Positions 1 to 10,385 of a stretch of 64,000 nucleotides of DNA are shown here, piece after piece. Each line of letters begins with the position of its first letter. The stretch's first letter is position 1. This DNA comes from Aliivibrio sp. 1S175. GTDB lineage: Bacteria > Pseudomonadota > Gammaproteobacteria > Enterobacterales > Vibrionaceae. Below the pieces are notes generated by a model. That model was not told the origin of the DNA, searched no databases, and saw nothing but the letters and a program-made list of their open reading frames with translations. The position numbers and the translations under genes were made by a program. The stretch covers positions 1 through 64,000 of the forward strand of contig NZ_MAJS01000023.1 of the NCBI RefSeq assembly GCF_001690985.1, read 5' to 3'.

Positions 1-1476
1 GGCACACTGACTGTTACGGATGTCGATACTGGCGAAGCGCACTTCTCTACCTTGTCCACAGGAAGCATTGATATTACTGGTACGCTCGGCACGCTACACC
101 TTACCGACAACGGCCAGTGGACTTACGATTTAGATAATACTAACCCAACAGTTCAAGCATTAGGTAAAGGCTCGACAGCTACCGATTCCATCACCGTTCA
201 TTCAGCCGATGGTACGCCTCATCAAGTGGCCATCACTGTTAATGGCACTAATGACAAAGCCGTGATTGGTGGCTCAAATACTGGTGCGGTGACGGAAGAA
301 TCTCAACTTCAAACCTCTGGCACACTGACTGTCACCGATGTTGATACCGGCGAAGCGCACTTCTCAAGCACAGATGTTATTGGCTCACTAGGCACGTTAC
401 ATCTAACTGATTCAGGCGCATGGACGTACGATCTTGATAATACAAATCCTAACGTTCAAGCGTTGGGCAAAGGAGCAACAGCTACCGATACCATTACCGT
501 TCATTCTGCCGATGGTACGCCTCATCAAGTGGCCATCACGGTTAATGGCACTAATGATACAGCTGTAATTGGTGGCTCAAATACTGGCGCAGTAACAGAA
601 GAAACACAACTTCAAACCTCTGGCACACTGACTGTCACCGATGTCGATACTGGTGAAGCGCATTTCTCCAACACAGATATTATCGGCACACTCGGTACCC
701 TCCACCTAACAGATAATGGTAATTGGACATACGATCTAGATAATACTAACCCGACCGTTCAAGCATTAGGTAAAGGCTCGACAGCTACCGATTCCATCAC
801 CGTTCACTCAGCCGATGGTACGCCTCATCAAGTAACAATTACGGTTAATGGCACTAATGATACAGCTGTAATTGGTGGCTCAAATACTGGCGCAGTAACA
901 GAAGAAACACAACTTCATACCTCTGGCACACTGACTGTTACGGATGTCGATACTGGCGAAGCGCACTTCTCAAGCACAGATATTATCGGCTCACTAGGCA
1001 CGTTACATCTAACTGATTCAGGTGCGTGGACATACGATTTAGATAACACCAACCCGACCGTTCAAGCGTTAGGTAAAGGCACGACAGCAACGGATACCAT
1101 CACCGTTCATTCTGCCGATGGCACGCCTCATCAAGTAACAATTACGGTTAATGGCACTAACGATAAAGCGGTAATTGGTGGCTCAAATACTGGTGCGGTG
1201 ACAGAAGAATCTCAACTTCATACCTCCGGCACACTGACTGTTACGGATGTCGATACCGGCGAAGCCCATTTCTCCAATACCAACATTGTTGGGACTTTAG
1301 GTACTCTCCACCTAACAGATAATGGTAATTGGACTTACGATCTAGATAATACTAACCCGCAAGTTCAATCGCTAGCGCAGGGCGCAACGACCACTGATGT
1401 GATTACTGTTAACTCAGCAGATGGCACGCCGCATCAAGTGACTATTACGGTGAATGGCACCAATGATGCTGCAGTG
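1..1476 (+). repeat. Tandem 303-bp VCBS repeats (about five units, running off the left edge)
   Basis: The same DNA block recurs with a 303-bp period: GGTGGCTCAAATACTGG occurs at 268, 571, 874 and 1177. The leftmost visible unit is 15 bp longer. Units differ at few positions, far fewer than the diverged repeats after base 1480, which suggests recent duplication or gene conversion. Confidence 0.9.
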
Positions 1477-4400
1477 ATCATGGGAACATCGACCGGTGAT
1501 GTTCATGAAGGACACACTTTCACAGCACCAGATGGTAGTATGACTGGTAGCAGTGTCGATGATCGTTCACCTGACCACATGCATGGGAATATAGGAAAAT
1601 TATGGAACGATGAAATCCATACAGATGGCCACCTATTGATAGTTGATGCTGATACTGGTGAAAGCTATACCCAAACAGGTGTTTATTATGGTTCACATGG
1701 TCGTATCATACTTCAAACTAACGGAGACTGGACTTACTATGCTTCCATCGGCCAAGATACAACCGGCAGAACAATTGATCACTTAGGAAAAAGTGAAACA
1801 CTAACCGATACAATCACCGTTAAGTCAGCTGATGGCACCACACACGATATTGTTATCACCATTCATGGCGACAACGACCGTCCATACTGCTCTTCAGAAG
1901 TGCAGCTCAACAGCGGTAAAGAAGACCTCGCGCAAACCATCACGGCAACCGAACTCTTAGCAAACACTATAGACGTGGATAGTAACGACCTAGGCAAACT
2001 CACCGTTGCGAATCTTCACGCTGATCATGGTTCTATTCTAGATAATCAAGACGGCACATACACTTTTACCCCAACCAAAGACTATAACGGTCAGGTTCAT
2101 TTTAGCTATGACGTGACAGATGCGCATGGCGGAACGACTCATACAGGGGCGTCTACCACACTCACGGCTACCCCAGACGGCGCCATCATTTCAGAAGTGA
2201 CAACTGACCACGTCACTGAAGATGGTTCACACAGCAGCCACAATACAGGGGTTACAACTGAGCTCGCGAATGGAAGACTACAAGTTGTGGACCCAGATAG
2301 CGGGGAAAATAAATTCCAGTACAGCCAGTTTGGTGAATCAGCAGTTCACGATCCGTTTGGTGGCATGTTACGTATTGATAGCATGGGCAATTGGGGGTAC
2401 AGCGTTAATAATGCCAATTTGCAACACCTTGCTCAAGGACAAACTGAAACCGTTGTCTACCGTGTTCATAGTTATGATGGAACGGCATACGAGTTGCACA
2501 TAGACGTTGTTGGCACCAATGACGCGCCAACCGTTACCCAAGTTGCGCTAAGTAGCGGCACTGAAGACACGCATTATCAAATGCAAGCGAGTCAGTTTGG
2601 GTTTACGGATGTTGACACCGGCGACACGCTACATTCCATCGCAATCACAGATCTACCACCAGCAACACAAGGTAAGTTTGTACTCGATGGCCACGATATT
2701 ACTGCGGCGCAACACATCCCTACAGCTGACATCAATAAGCTTCAGTTCGTCCCTGCGCAAGATTTTAATGGTGATGTTCAGTTTAAATATACTGTTAACG
2801 ATGGGCATACCGACTCTACAGAGGCTACAAATACTCTTCATTTTGATGCCGTTGGGGACGTAGCAGTAATCACTGGAACTACAACGGGCGATGTCGATGA
2901 AGGGCATGGTAGCTTTGGTAATATGTCACCAGATTACGCACAACCTGGCATGGCGAAACTCGGACAATCTGCATTAACGGCTGATGGTAAGTTGGATATT
3001 GTTGACCCAGATACGGGTGAATCTCAATTTGACTCTAAAGGCGGCGCTTGGAATAACTCCTATCATGGACAATACGGACACTTATTGTTAAACAGTGATG
3101 GTACTTGGCATTACGACGTGACCGTCGGCAACGTTGATTGGGTTGGTAATCGAAAAACAACCGTCGGCACGACCATTGATAAACTGGGTGAGAGTCAAAC
3201 CCTCACCGACACCATTACCGTTTATTCTAAAGATGGCACAAGCCACGACATAGTCATTACCATTCACGGCGATAATGATAGACCTTATATCAGTTCTGAA
3301 GTCACACTTGCCACAGGAACAGAAGATACCGCGCAAACATTAACCACTGCCGATTTACTTACTAATACTGTTGATGTAGATGCCAATGATGCTGGTAAAC
3401 TTACTATTGAAAACTTAGTTTCCGATCATGGTTCACTCTTAAATAACAAAGATGGTACTTTCACTTTCACACCAGAGAAAGACTACAACGGTGTTGTTCA
3501 TTTTAGTTATGATGTCAAAGATGCCCATGGTGGTGTGACGCATACGGGGGCAACGACTACCCTTGCAGCGGTTGGAGACGCAGCAATTATTACCTCAGGC
3601 GCCCAACAAACTATTATTGAAGATGCTTCGGGTCGCCAACATGAAATCGCCAGTGGCAAATTATCGATTATCGACCCAGATGCAGGCGAACAACAATTTC
3701 AATACAGCCAGTTTGGCGAACAAGTAATCCATGACCCTTTTGGTGGCCACCTAAACATTAGTGCGGCTGGAAGTTGGGGATATTCAGTACCGAATAGTGC
3801 GTTACAGCATTTAGGCGCAGGTCAAACAGAGCAAGTTAGTTATCTTGTACATTCAAGAGATGGTACGGCTCATACCATCACCATTGACGTGGTGGGGACG
3901 AACGACAAACCGACAGTTAACGCACAAGTTATCGCGTCGACAGAAGATCAAGTACACACCTTTAACGCGTCAGAATTTGGGTTTGCCGATGTAGATGATG
4001 GTGCAGCGCTTGATCATATCACTATTGCAACAGTTCCTACTGCGTTAGAAGGAAGTCTGACTCTGAATGGCAAGCTTGTCCATAACGGCGATATAGTCGC
4101 AGCGAGTGAGATTGGGAACTTAAACTTTATACCAGCAAAAGATTTCACCGGAGTGATTAATTTCGGTTATAGCGTCAATGACGGTGCCGCAAACTCGTCG
4201 CTAGCCATCATGAAGTTAGATATTAGTAATGTAAATGATGCAGCTCATTTTCAAGGCGATAAATTAGGTTCAGTCACCGAAGATTTAAACGTTCATTCCG
4301 GCAACTTACTCGCTCAGGGAACACTACAAAGCACTGATGTTGATAATCCTGACAATCGTTTTAGTGCTGAAAACATCCATCAATTGGCCGATGGTTCTGC

Positions 4401-7400
4401 CGCGCAAGGTCAGTTGATGATGGGCAGTGACGGACGTTGGGTCTATCGTATTGATAACACCGCGGTTCAACACCTTGGCAGTGGTGCAACCCTAACCGAA
4501 ACGTTTACAGTTCATAGTATCGATGGCACAGAGCAGGCAATTGCTGTCACGGTGGTTGGCACCAATGATGCACCAACGTTAACCGTGCAATTATCGGGTC
4601 ATAGCGCGGGGCAATTACACGGCAGTGATATTGATACTGGTGATCAGATGCAATACGACACCTTGCAACCTCACGGGCAATTTGGTCAATTGCACGTTGA
4701 TCCAACAACAGGTGCATTTAGCTATCAGCAAGCCGCTTCTGTCGCGGGGATGAACTTTGACCCTACAACAGGCACTTATAGTGCTAAGGAAGTTTTTGAG
4801 GTACGAGTTTCAGATGGGCATGGTGGCGAGTCTCATCAGTTTGTTAGCTTTGATGTCACGGCAACCGTATCTGCACCAGCAATCACGGGTGGAGTCCCAA
4901 CGATTACCACGCAAATAGCGAATGTACCGGTGGTGTCAGCAACCCAGCCACAACAAATTGCGTCGATACCGCCCGTTAATAAGGTCAACCTCACATTAGC
5001 GGCAAGCAGTGATACTGGTAGTTCAAGCACCGATCATATTACTCACGATAATACACCTATGATGTCGGGTACGACCGATATTCCATTTTCACAGGTGACG
5101 ATTTACGAAGGTTCGACGCCTGTTGCGCATGCAATATCTGATGCTAACGGCGATTACAGTACTGACCTTACAACCCTGACAGACGGTTTACATAATTTAT
5201 CTGCAAAAGCGTTGGCGCCTTCATCAGTGTTACCCGTTGTATCGGGGGTGTTAAGTGTAAATATAGATACAGACACCGTTACACCTTCGGTTGATTTAGC
5301 GGCAACCTCTGATTCTGGTATTTCTAACCATGATGACTTAACGAATCAACATACGCCTGTTATTACAGGGCTGGCAGAAGCGAATGCGACGATAAGTATT
5401 ACTGATGAACACGGTAACATCGTCGCATCAGGAACCAGTGATGCGAGTGGGCAATATCAATTAACCACTAGTAATTTAGCTGAAGGCGCTCAAACCCTAA
5501 CCGTTGAAGCAACGGACACTGCTGGTAACCAGCAATCCGCCACGCTAGCACTGCAAGTCGATTACACTGCCCCGACGATATCCAATGTGTATTTATCGAC
5601 ATCAACCACACACCAAACCACTTTTGCGGGCAGTGTCGATATTGATACCACTCAAGTTGATATTGTCATCAAACATGGCAACCAAATAATAGAAACCTTA
5701 CACGCCACCTTGGATGGAAAAGGTGGTTATAGTGTTGATGCGACTAACTTGCCTGACCAAACGTATACCGCTTATATTCAAGCAACAGATAAAGCCGGTA
5801 ATCAAACCCCAAGTAAGTTTGACCGTTTTAGTGTTGATACACACGCCGATGCGCCGAGTATTAGTTTTGAAAGTACTGGCAATGACAATCAATATAACGC
5901 AGCAGAAGTTGCTGTTGGAGCAGCCGGCACGATCACGGCCGTGATTAACATACCCGCTGATGCTGACAAAAGTGATACGTTGTTTATTAATGGTCAAGCG
6001 CATGTGCTAACGGGGGCTGAAATATTAGCAAAACAGGTACTATTAGAAATAGCGCCGGGAGCAAAAATCAGCGCGAGCATTACCGATGCTAATGGTAATG
6101 CTTCAACACTTGCGCAGGCAAATGCGCCAACGGCGGACTTAAGTGCAGCCCCATTAACAATCACACTGGTGAATGATACTGGCGTAGCTAACGATCTGAT
6201 CACTAACGATGGGCTACTCACCATTACAGGACAAGAAACCGGCGCAAGTATTGAATACTCAATAGATAATGGGAAAACATGGGCATCAAGCTTTACGCCA
6301 CAACAAGGCAGCAATACTGTGTCGGTGCGACAAACGGATTTGGCGGGTAATGTGTCGCCAGAATCAGCATTAACATTTACACTGGATAACCAAGTTGCCC
6401 CACCAGTAATCTCATTAACCCATGATACTGGTAATGCCCAAGATCATATTAGTAGTGACGGTGCTTTAACCATACAAAATCAGGAAGTCGGCGCCATCAT
6501 TGAATATTCAGTCGATGGGGGTAATACCTGGTCACATCAATTTTCGCCCATCTCTGGTAGCAATACGGTATTAGCGCGTCAAACCGATACGGCAGGTAAT
6601 ATTTCAGGCAATAGTTCACTGACATTCACATTAGATAATAGTGTCAATGCACCGCAGGTTTCACTTAAAACTGACTCTGGCGATTCAGCCACAGACCAAC
6701 TCAGCAATCACGGTGAACTGTCGGTGACTGGATTAGAAAAAGGCGCGATGGTTGAATATTCTACCGACAATGGCGGGCATTGGCAGCAGAGTTTTACGCC
6801 TGTAGAAGGGCTTAATAATGTTCAAGTGCGCCAAACCGATGTTGCGGGAAATGTATCAGCAGCGACGACCGTCAGTTACACCCTCGATACGCACACGGAT
6901 ATACGCGTCAATTCAGCTGATATTGATAACAACGGTGAAATGTATGTGCAAGTTTATTTACCAAGGGACTCTGAAGTCACGCAAATAGAGATCACCAGTG
7001 ATGGTGGTGGCACGCCAGTATTGGTCAATGTCAATGTACCTCATAAAGGCGGGCCGAGTAGCAGTCATCCCGATCATCAATATTTACAATTTGACCATAT
7101 TGACTTGTCAACATTAGCAGAGGGACAGCTAAATATTCATGTCACTGGGACCGATCATGCAGGAAACACGGCAACAGCCCAATCCTTAAATAGCTACGGT
7201 CACCCGCTTATATTAGATAGAACCGCTAGCGCAAGTGATGATAGCAATACCGCGTTGGAAGATTCTGTTCAACCTGTTACTGGTAACGTGCTTAGCAACG
7301 ATAGCGATGCCATTGCACTCACAACCATTGGTGATGTTCAAGGGACATATGGTTTATTCCACCTCAATACGAATGGCAGCTACACTTATACATTAGATAA

Positions 7401-9003
7401 TAATTTAGCGGCCGTGCAACAATTAGGGGCTGGCAGCACACCGTTGGTTGATAGCGTGGTTTATAGTGCAGTGGACAATCACGGTAATACAACAACGGCA
7501 GACTTAGCGATAGCGATTCAAGGCACAAACGACGCCCCTAAGGTAGGCGCGGCCTTCATCAATATTCAAGAAGACACGCCACATGCACTTAGCGTGGCAG
7601 ATTTTCACTTCAGCGATGTTGATGGTGACGCTTTATCTAGTATCACCATTACTAGCTTGACACATGGACACTTGGAACTTAACGGACAAACAGTAAATGT
7701 AGGTGATAAGGTATCAGCCTCCGACATCGCCCATTTATCCTATACACCCGATGCGAATTATCACAGTAGTGGCGCAAGAGGCCTTGGTGGCATCGAATTT
7801 ACCGCCTCTGATGGTCACGATAGTTCTAATGCAGGTCATATTTTCTTCGACATAACGTCTGTCAATGACTTACCAACTGTCATTGAAAAACAATTAGGCT
7901 CACATCATGTTAAGGAAGATTCAAATGTAGACACTGCAGGGCAGCTTGTGATTACTGATATTGATGGAGATACCACCTCTGTGGCGTTAGATCCAAGTCA
8001 TACTGCTAGTTTTGGTAACGTAAAATACGATACACATTCGGGACTATGGCTATATTCAGTGGATAACAATAATAAGCAAGTTAATGGTTTAAATAATGGC
8101 GATACCCTAACCGATAAGTTCTCTTTGTTAGTCGATGATGGTCATGGAGGACAAGTTTCGAAAGAAATAGTGATGACCATTGATGGTCATACGGATACAC
8201 CACCAATCCCAACATTAGCTACTCCTGCTACCATTTCAGGAAGTGCTGGGCACCAAGATCTCCACGCACTGCTTGGCATTCCACCAACACTTCAACAAGG
8301 AACGCCAAACTTACAAACTGGCTGGGGGATCTCAGATAGTCATGGTCATTCTGTTAATACTTTGCACGGGCAATTCGGAACATTGCATATTAATCCTGCA
8401 ACCGGAGAGCTTCATTATGATTACGCCCCCTCTTCTGGTGTAATAAAGGCCCACTCAGGAGGAAACTCCGGAGGTACCGACGAAACGGACACATTTATGT
8501 TGACACTAGGAGGCTCTCAAAACTCTCACGTTGAAGTTCATCTACACTTGCACTCACAATCGGTACATGGCAATAGCGGTCATCATATTGATCAAACAAC
8601 CCTAACAGGAATGGATATATCACCCATATTACCGACTCATCCCGCTCCATCACCTGCAGTGCAGCATGATGAACCCGATTTTAGTAATAACCCTATAAGT
8701 GAATTATCATTCTCGGTTGACTTAGATGAACACTCGGCTGGTGCCTCAGCCTATTTAGATGCTTTAGGTATCACACCACCACCAAAACTTACAGAACATA
8801 ACGATCACCATGCGCCTACAGACCTAGATATTGTATTAGCGCATGACAACACTGATATAACAGATGATCACTCATCACACATCGATTTATCTGATGCAAT
8901 GGAGCATCACAATCAAGATCATAGCCAGAATAAACAAGAGGATGAAAACCACCATCATCACAATGACATTGATGGTTTGCCAGATATTGACCCTAATACC
9001 TAA
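1..9003 (+). CDS. Giant VCBS/cadherin/Ig-like repeat adhesin, 5'-truncated by window edge
   Basis: The reading frame is open from base 1, so the start lies upstream and about 3,000 residues are visible. From base 1 to about 1480 there are near-identical VCBS-type repeats of 101 residues, each with TVTDVDTGEAHF, WTYDLDNTNP and VNGTND motifs. Bases 1480-4250 hold two diverged superblocks that alternate VCBS and cadherin-like segments. Bases 4960-6890 hold Ig-like domains (DSG/DTG...AGN patterns), and 7200-8200 more cadherin/VCBS units. The last 140 residues are rich in His and Asp (HHHH near the end). I see no RTX nonapeptides (GGxGxDxxx) in the visible part. Such proteins are usually type I-secreted biofilm adhesins, and the convergent neighbour is a type I secretion operon, so it is the natural cargo (inference). 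Function in attachment is inferred from family only. Confidence 0.9.
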   Translation, partial: GTLTVTDVDTGEAHFSTLSTGSIDITGTLGTLHLTDNGQWTYDLDNTNPTVQALGKGSTATDSITVHSADGTPHQVAITVNGTNDKAVIGGSNTGAVTEESQLQTSGTLTVTDVDTGEAHFSSTDVIGSLGTLHLTDSGAWTYDLDNTNPNVQALGKGATATDTITVHSADGTPHQVAITVNGTNDTAVIGGSNTGAVTEETQLQTSGTLTVTDVDTGEAHFSNTDIIGTLGTLHLTDNGNWTYDLDNTNPTVQALGKGSTATDSITVHSADGTPHQVTITVNGTNDTAVIGGSNTGAVTEETQLHTSGTLTVTDVDTGEAHFSSTDIIGSLGTLHLTDSGAWTYDLDNTNPTVQALGKGTTATDTITVHSADGTPHQVTITVNGTNDKAVIGGSNTGAVTEESQLHTSGTLTVTDVDTGEAHFSNTNIVGTLGTLHLTDNGNWTYDLDNTNPQVQSLAQGATTTDVITVNSADGTPHQVTITVNGTNDAAVIMGTSTGDVHEGHTFTAPDGSMTGSSVDDRSPDHMHGNIGKLWNDEIHTDGHLLIVDADTGESYTQTGVYYGSHGRIILQTNGDWTYYASIGQDTTGRTIDHLGKSETLTDTITVKSADGTTHDIVITIHGDNDRPYCSSEVQLNSGKEDLAQTITATELLANTIDVDSNDLGKLTVANLHADHGSILDNQDGTYTFTPTKDYNGQVHFSYDVTDAHGGTTHTGASTTLTATPDGAIISEVTTDHVTEDGSHSSHNTGVTTELANGRLQVVDPDSGENKFQYSQFGESAVHDPFGGMLRIDSMGNWGYSVNNANLQHLAQGQTETVVYRVHSYDGTAYELHIDVVGTNDAPTVTQVALSSGTEDTHYQMQASQFGFTDVDTGDTLHSIAITDLPPATQGKFVLDGHDITAAQHIPTADINKLQFVPAQDFNGDVQFKYTVNDGHTDSTEATNTLHFDAVGDVAVITGTTTGDVDEGHGSFGNMSPDYAQPGMAKLGQSALTADGKLDIVDPDTGESQFDSKGGAWNNSYHGQYGHLLLNSDGTWHYDVTVGNVDWVGNRKTTVGTTIDKLGESQTLTDTITVYSKDGTSHDIVITIHGDNDRPYISSEVTLATGTEDTAQTLTTADLLTNTVDVDANDAGKLTIENLVSDHGSLLNNKDGTFTFTPEKDYNGVVHFSYDVKDAHGGVTHTGATTTLAAVGDAAIITSGAQQTIIEDASGRQHEIASGKLSIIDPDAGEQQFQYSQFGEQVIHDPFGGHLNISAAGSWGYSVPNSALQHLGAGQTEQVSYLVHSRDGTAHTITIDVVGTNDKPTVNAQVIASTEDQVHTFNASEFGFADVDDGAALDHITIATVPTALEGSLTLNGKLVHNGDIVAASEIGNLNFIPAKDFTGVINFGYSVNDGAANSSLAIMKLDISNVNDAAHFQGDKLGSVTEDLNVHSGNLLAQGTLQSTDVDNPDNRFSAENIHQLADGSAAQGQLMMGSDGRWVYRIDNTAVQHLGSGATLTETFTVHSIDGTEQAIAVTVVGTNDAPTLTVQLSGHSAGQLHGSDIDTGDQMQYDTLQPHGQFGQLHVDPTTGAFSYQQAASVAGMNFDPTTGTYSAKEVFEVRVSDGHGGESHQFVSFDVTATVSAPAITGGVPTITTQIANVPVVSATQPQQIASIPPVNKVNLTLAASSDTGSSSTDHITHDNTPMMSGTTDIPFSQVTIYEGSTPVAHAISDANGDYSTDLTTLTDGLHNLSAKALAPSSVLPVVSGVLSVNIDTDTVTPSVDLAATSDSGISNHDDLTNQHTPVITGLAEANATISITDEHGNIVASGTSDASGQYQLTTSNLAEGAQTLTVEATDTAGNQQSATLALQVDYTAPTISNVYLSTSTTHQTTFAGSVDIDTTQVDIVIKHGNQIIETLHATLDGKGGYSVDATNLPDQTYTAYIQATDKAGNQTPSKFDRFSVDTHADAPSISFESTGNDNQYNAAEVAVGAAGTITAVINIPADADKSDTLFINGQAHVLTGAEILAKQVLLEIAPGAKISASITDANGNASTLAQANAPTADLSAAPLTITLVNDTGVANDLITNDGLLTITGQETGASIEYSIDNGKTWASSFTPQQGSNTVSVRQTDLAGNVSPESALTFTLDNQVAPPVISLTHDTGNAQDHISSDGALTIQNQEVGAIIEYSVDGGNTWSHQFSPISGSNTVLARQTDTAGNISGNSSLTFTLDNSVNAPQVSLKTDSGDSATDQLSNHGELSVTGLEKGAMVEYSTDNGGHWQQSFTPVEGLNNVQVRQTDVAGNVSAATTVSYTLDTHTDIRVNSADIDNNGEMYVQVYLPRDSEVTQIEITSDGGGTPVLVNVNVPHKGGPSSSHPDHQYLQFDHIDLSTLAEGQLNIHVTGTDHAGNTATAQSLNSYGHPLILDRTASASDDSNTALEDSVQPVTGNVLSNDSDAIALTTIGDVQGTYGLFHLNTNGSYTYTLDNNLAAVQQLGAGSTPLVDSVVYSAVDNHGNTTTADLAIAIQGTNDAPKVGAAFINIQEDTPHALSVADFHFSDVDGDALSSITITSLTHGHLELNGQTVNVGDKVSASDIAHLSYTPDANYHSSGARGLGGIEFTASDGHDSSNAGHIFFDITSVNDLPTVIEKQLGSHHVKEDSNVDTAGQLVITDIDGDTTSVALDPSHTASFGNVKYDTHSGLWLYSVDNNNKQVNGLNNGDTLTDKFSLLVDDGHGGQVSKEIVMTIDGHTDTPPIPTLATPATISGSAGHQDLHALLGIPPTLQQGTPNLQTGWGISDSHGHSVNTLHGQFGTLHINPATGELHYDYAPSSGVIKAHSGGNSGGTDETDTFMLTLGGSQNSHVEVHLHLHSQSVHGNSGHHIDQTTLTGMDISPILPTHPAPSPAVQHDEPDFSNNPISELSFSVDLDEHSAGASAYLDALGITPPPKLTEHNDHHAPTDLDIVLAHDNTDITDDHSSHIDLSDAMEHHNQDHSQNKQEDENHHHHNDIDGLPDIDPNT

Positions 9004-9022
9004 AAATAACGATGCTGGATCT

Positions 9023-9052
9023 AAAAAGGAACGCGATTTAGCGTTCCTTTTT
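9023..9052. terminator. Bidirectional terminator between adhesin and secretion operon
   Basis: A 12-bp perfect stem (AAAAAGGAACGC paired with GCGTTCCTTTTT, 6-nt loop) has A- and T-runs at its ends. It lies between two convergent genes and can serve both. Confidence 0.85.
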
Positions 9053-9092
9053 ATTTTTGGTTAATATTACACCTATCTATTCAGGATAATGA

Positions 9093-10385
9093 TTAACGCT
9101 CACCAAATGCCCGACTAACATTGGTGTAAATTGGTTTCCATAAATACTGAAAGACACTTTTTTCACCCGTTGTTATATCAACCTCGCCAGTCATCCCTGG
9201 TAATAAAGAAAAAGCATCAGGATTATCACGAAAATATGACTTTTCAATCGAGACCGTAACTTCGTAATAAATATCTCCTCTTTCATTTTTACTGGTCGTT
9301 GGCGATATTTTTTCAACCTCTCCCTTTAATGCACCAAAGCGACTGTAATCAAACGCATCCACTTTAATTCGTGCGGGTTGACCAATAGAAACAAAACCAA
9401 TATCACGAGGAGATAAACGAGCTTTAAAGCTTGCTTTACCCTCTACTGGCACGATTTCAGCAATCGTACCACCAGGAGTAATAACTCCCCCATTTTGAGT
9501 TGATGGAATACTTTGAACCAACCCTTTTACTGGCGATTTAACTACGGTATCTAATACTTTTTCTTTACCAGAACGAATACGAGCTCTTAATCCACTTAAA
9601 TCCGCTTCTGCTTTAGAGCGTTCAATATTGGCTTGAACTCTCGCTTCTGCCCCTATCTGTTTTAACTGAGCGCCCACGGTTTCCGCTTTACGCTTTAACA
9701 CATTCTCTTGGCTCTTTGCTTGTTGGATCTCTTTTTCAATCGAAGCCAATTTTTGCTTCATTTCTAAAACTCTTAATTTAGATATATTCCCTGCTTTTTG
9801 ACCCTTAATTAATATGTCTAATTCTTGTTTAGTCGCATTTAATTGACGTTGATAAACAGGTAACTCCGTTTGTAATCCTTCCAATTCCGCAGCGACTTGA
9901 GCTTGCTCTTTAATCACCGCACTTCGTTTTTGAAAAAATAACTCCTTCTCTGCGGCAAGTTGTTTTAACTGTTGTGAAACCTGTCGAGGGTAAAAATCAG
10001 CGTATTGTGAGAAATCAGGGTCACGAATTTCTACCAATGAATTTAAACGTTCAATCGTTAATTCTAACGCCGCTCTTTGTGCATTCAATTCATCTAATGC
10101 GGTATTCTGAAATTTAGAGTCAAACTCAACTAATGTTTGACCTTTTTCAACCAACTCCCCTTCAGAAACCAAAATTGATTTAAGTCGCCCACCCGTTTCA
10201 CTTTGAATAATTTGGCGCTCTCCTTCAGGAATAACTGCACCTTTAGCTTTAGCAATCTCATCCACTTTAGTGAATACCGACCATGCTATAAATAGAACTA
10301 AACAAACGGTAATAAAATAAGTACTCAATGACAATAAACGAGCCGTCACTTTTGATTCAACAACATCCACATTTTGCTTGTTCAT
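9093..10385 (-). CDS. Type I secretion membrane-fusion (HlyD/LapC-family) adaptor
   Basis: This 430-residue protein has a short cytoplasmic N-terminus and one membrane helix near residues 18-38. A lipoyl/biotinyl half-motif follows (IQSETGGRLKSILVSEGE), then a long coiled coil (about residues 95-280) and a beta-barrel C-terminal part. This is the HlyD/PrtE/LapC plan: a periplasmic adaptor linking the inner-membrane ABC transporter to an outer-membrane TolC-like channel. Its ATG overlaps the stop of the upstream ABC gene by 4 nt (ATGA), so it is the last gene of a three-gene operon. No TolC-like gene is present in the window, so the outer-membrane channel must be encoded elsewhere. Confidence 0.9.
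   Translation of the reverse strand: MNKQNVDVVESKVTARLLSLSTYFITVCLVLFIAWSVFTKVDEIAKAKGAVIPEGERQIIQSETGGRLKSILVSEGELVEKGQTLVEFDSKFQNTALDELNAQRAALELTIERLNSLVEIRDPDFSQYADFYPRQVSQQLKQLAAEKELFFQKRSAVIKEQAQVAAELEGLQTELPVYQRQLNATKQELDILIKGQKAGNISKLRVLEMKQKLASIEKEIQQAKSQENVLKRKAETVGAQLKQIGAEARVQANIERSKAEADLSGLRARIRSGKEKVLDTVVKSPVKGLVQSIPSTQNGGVITPGGTIAEIVPVEGKASFKARLSPRDIGFVSIGQPARIKVDAFDYSRFGALKGEVEKISPTTSKNERGDIYYEVTVSIEKSYFRDNPDAFSLLPGMTGEVDITTGEKSVFQYLWKPIYTNVSRAFGER

Noticed and set aside
1-1476. CRISPR-like array of direct repeats
   Set aside because: The 303-bp repeats are in frame, fully coding and have no short unique spacers; they are protein repeats.
8400-9003. RTX calcium-binding nonapeptides at the adhesin C-terminus
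   Set aside because: I looked for GGxGxDxxx patterns and found none in the visible sequence.
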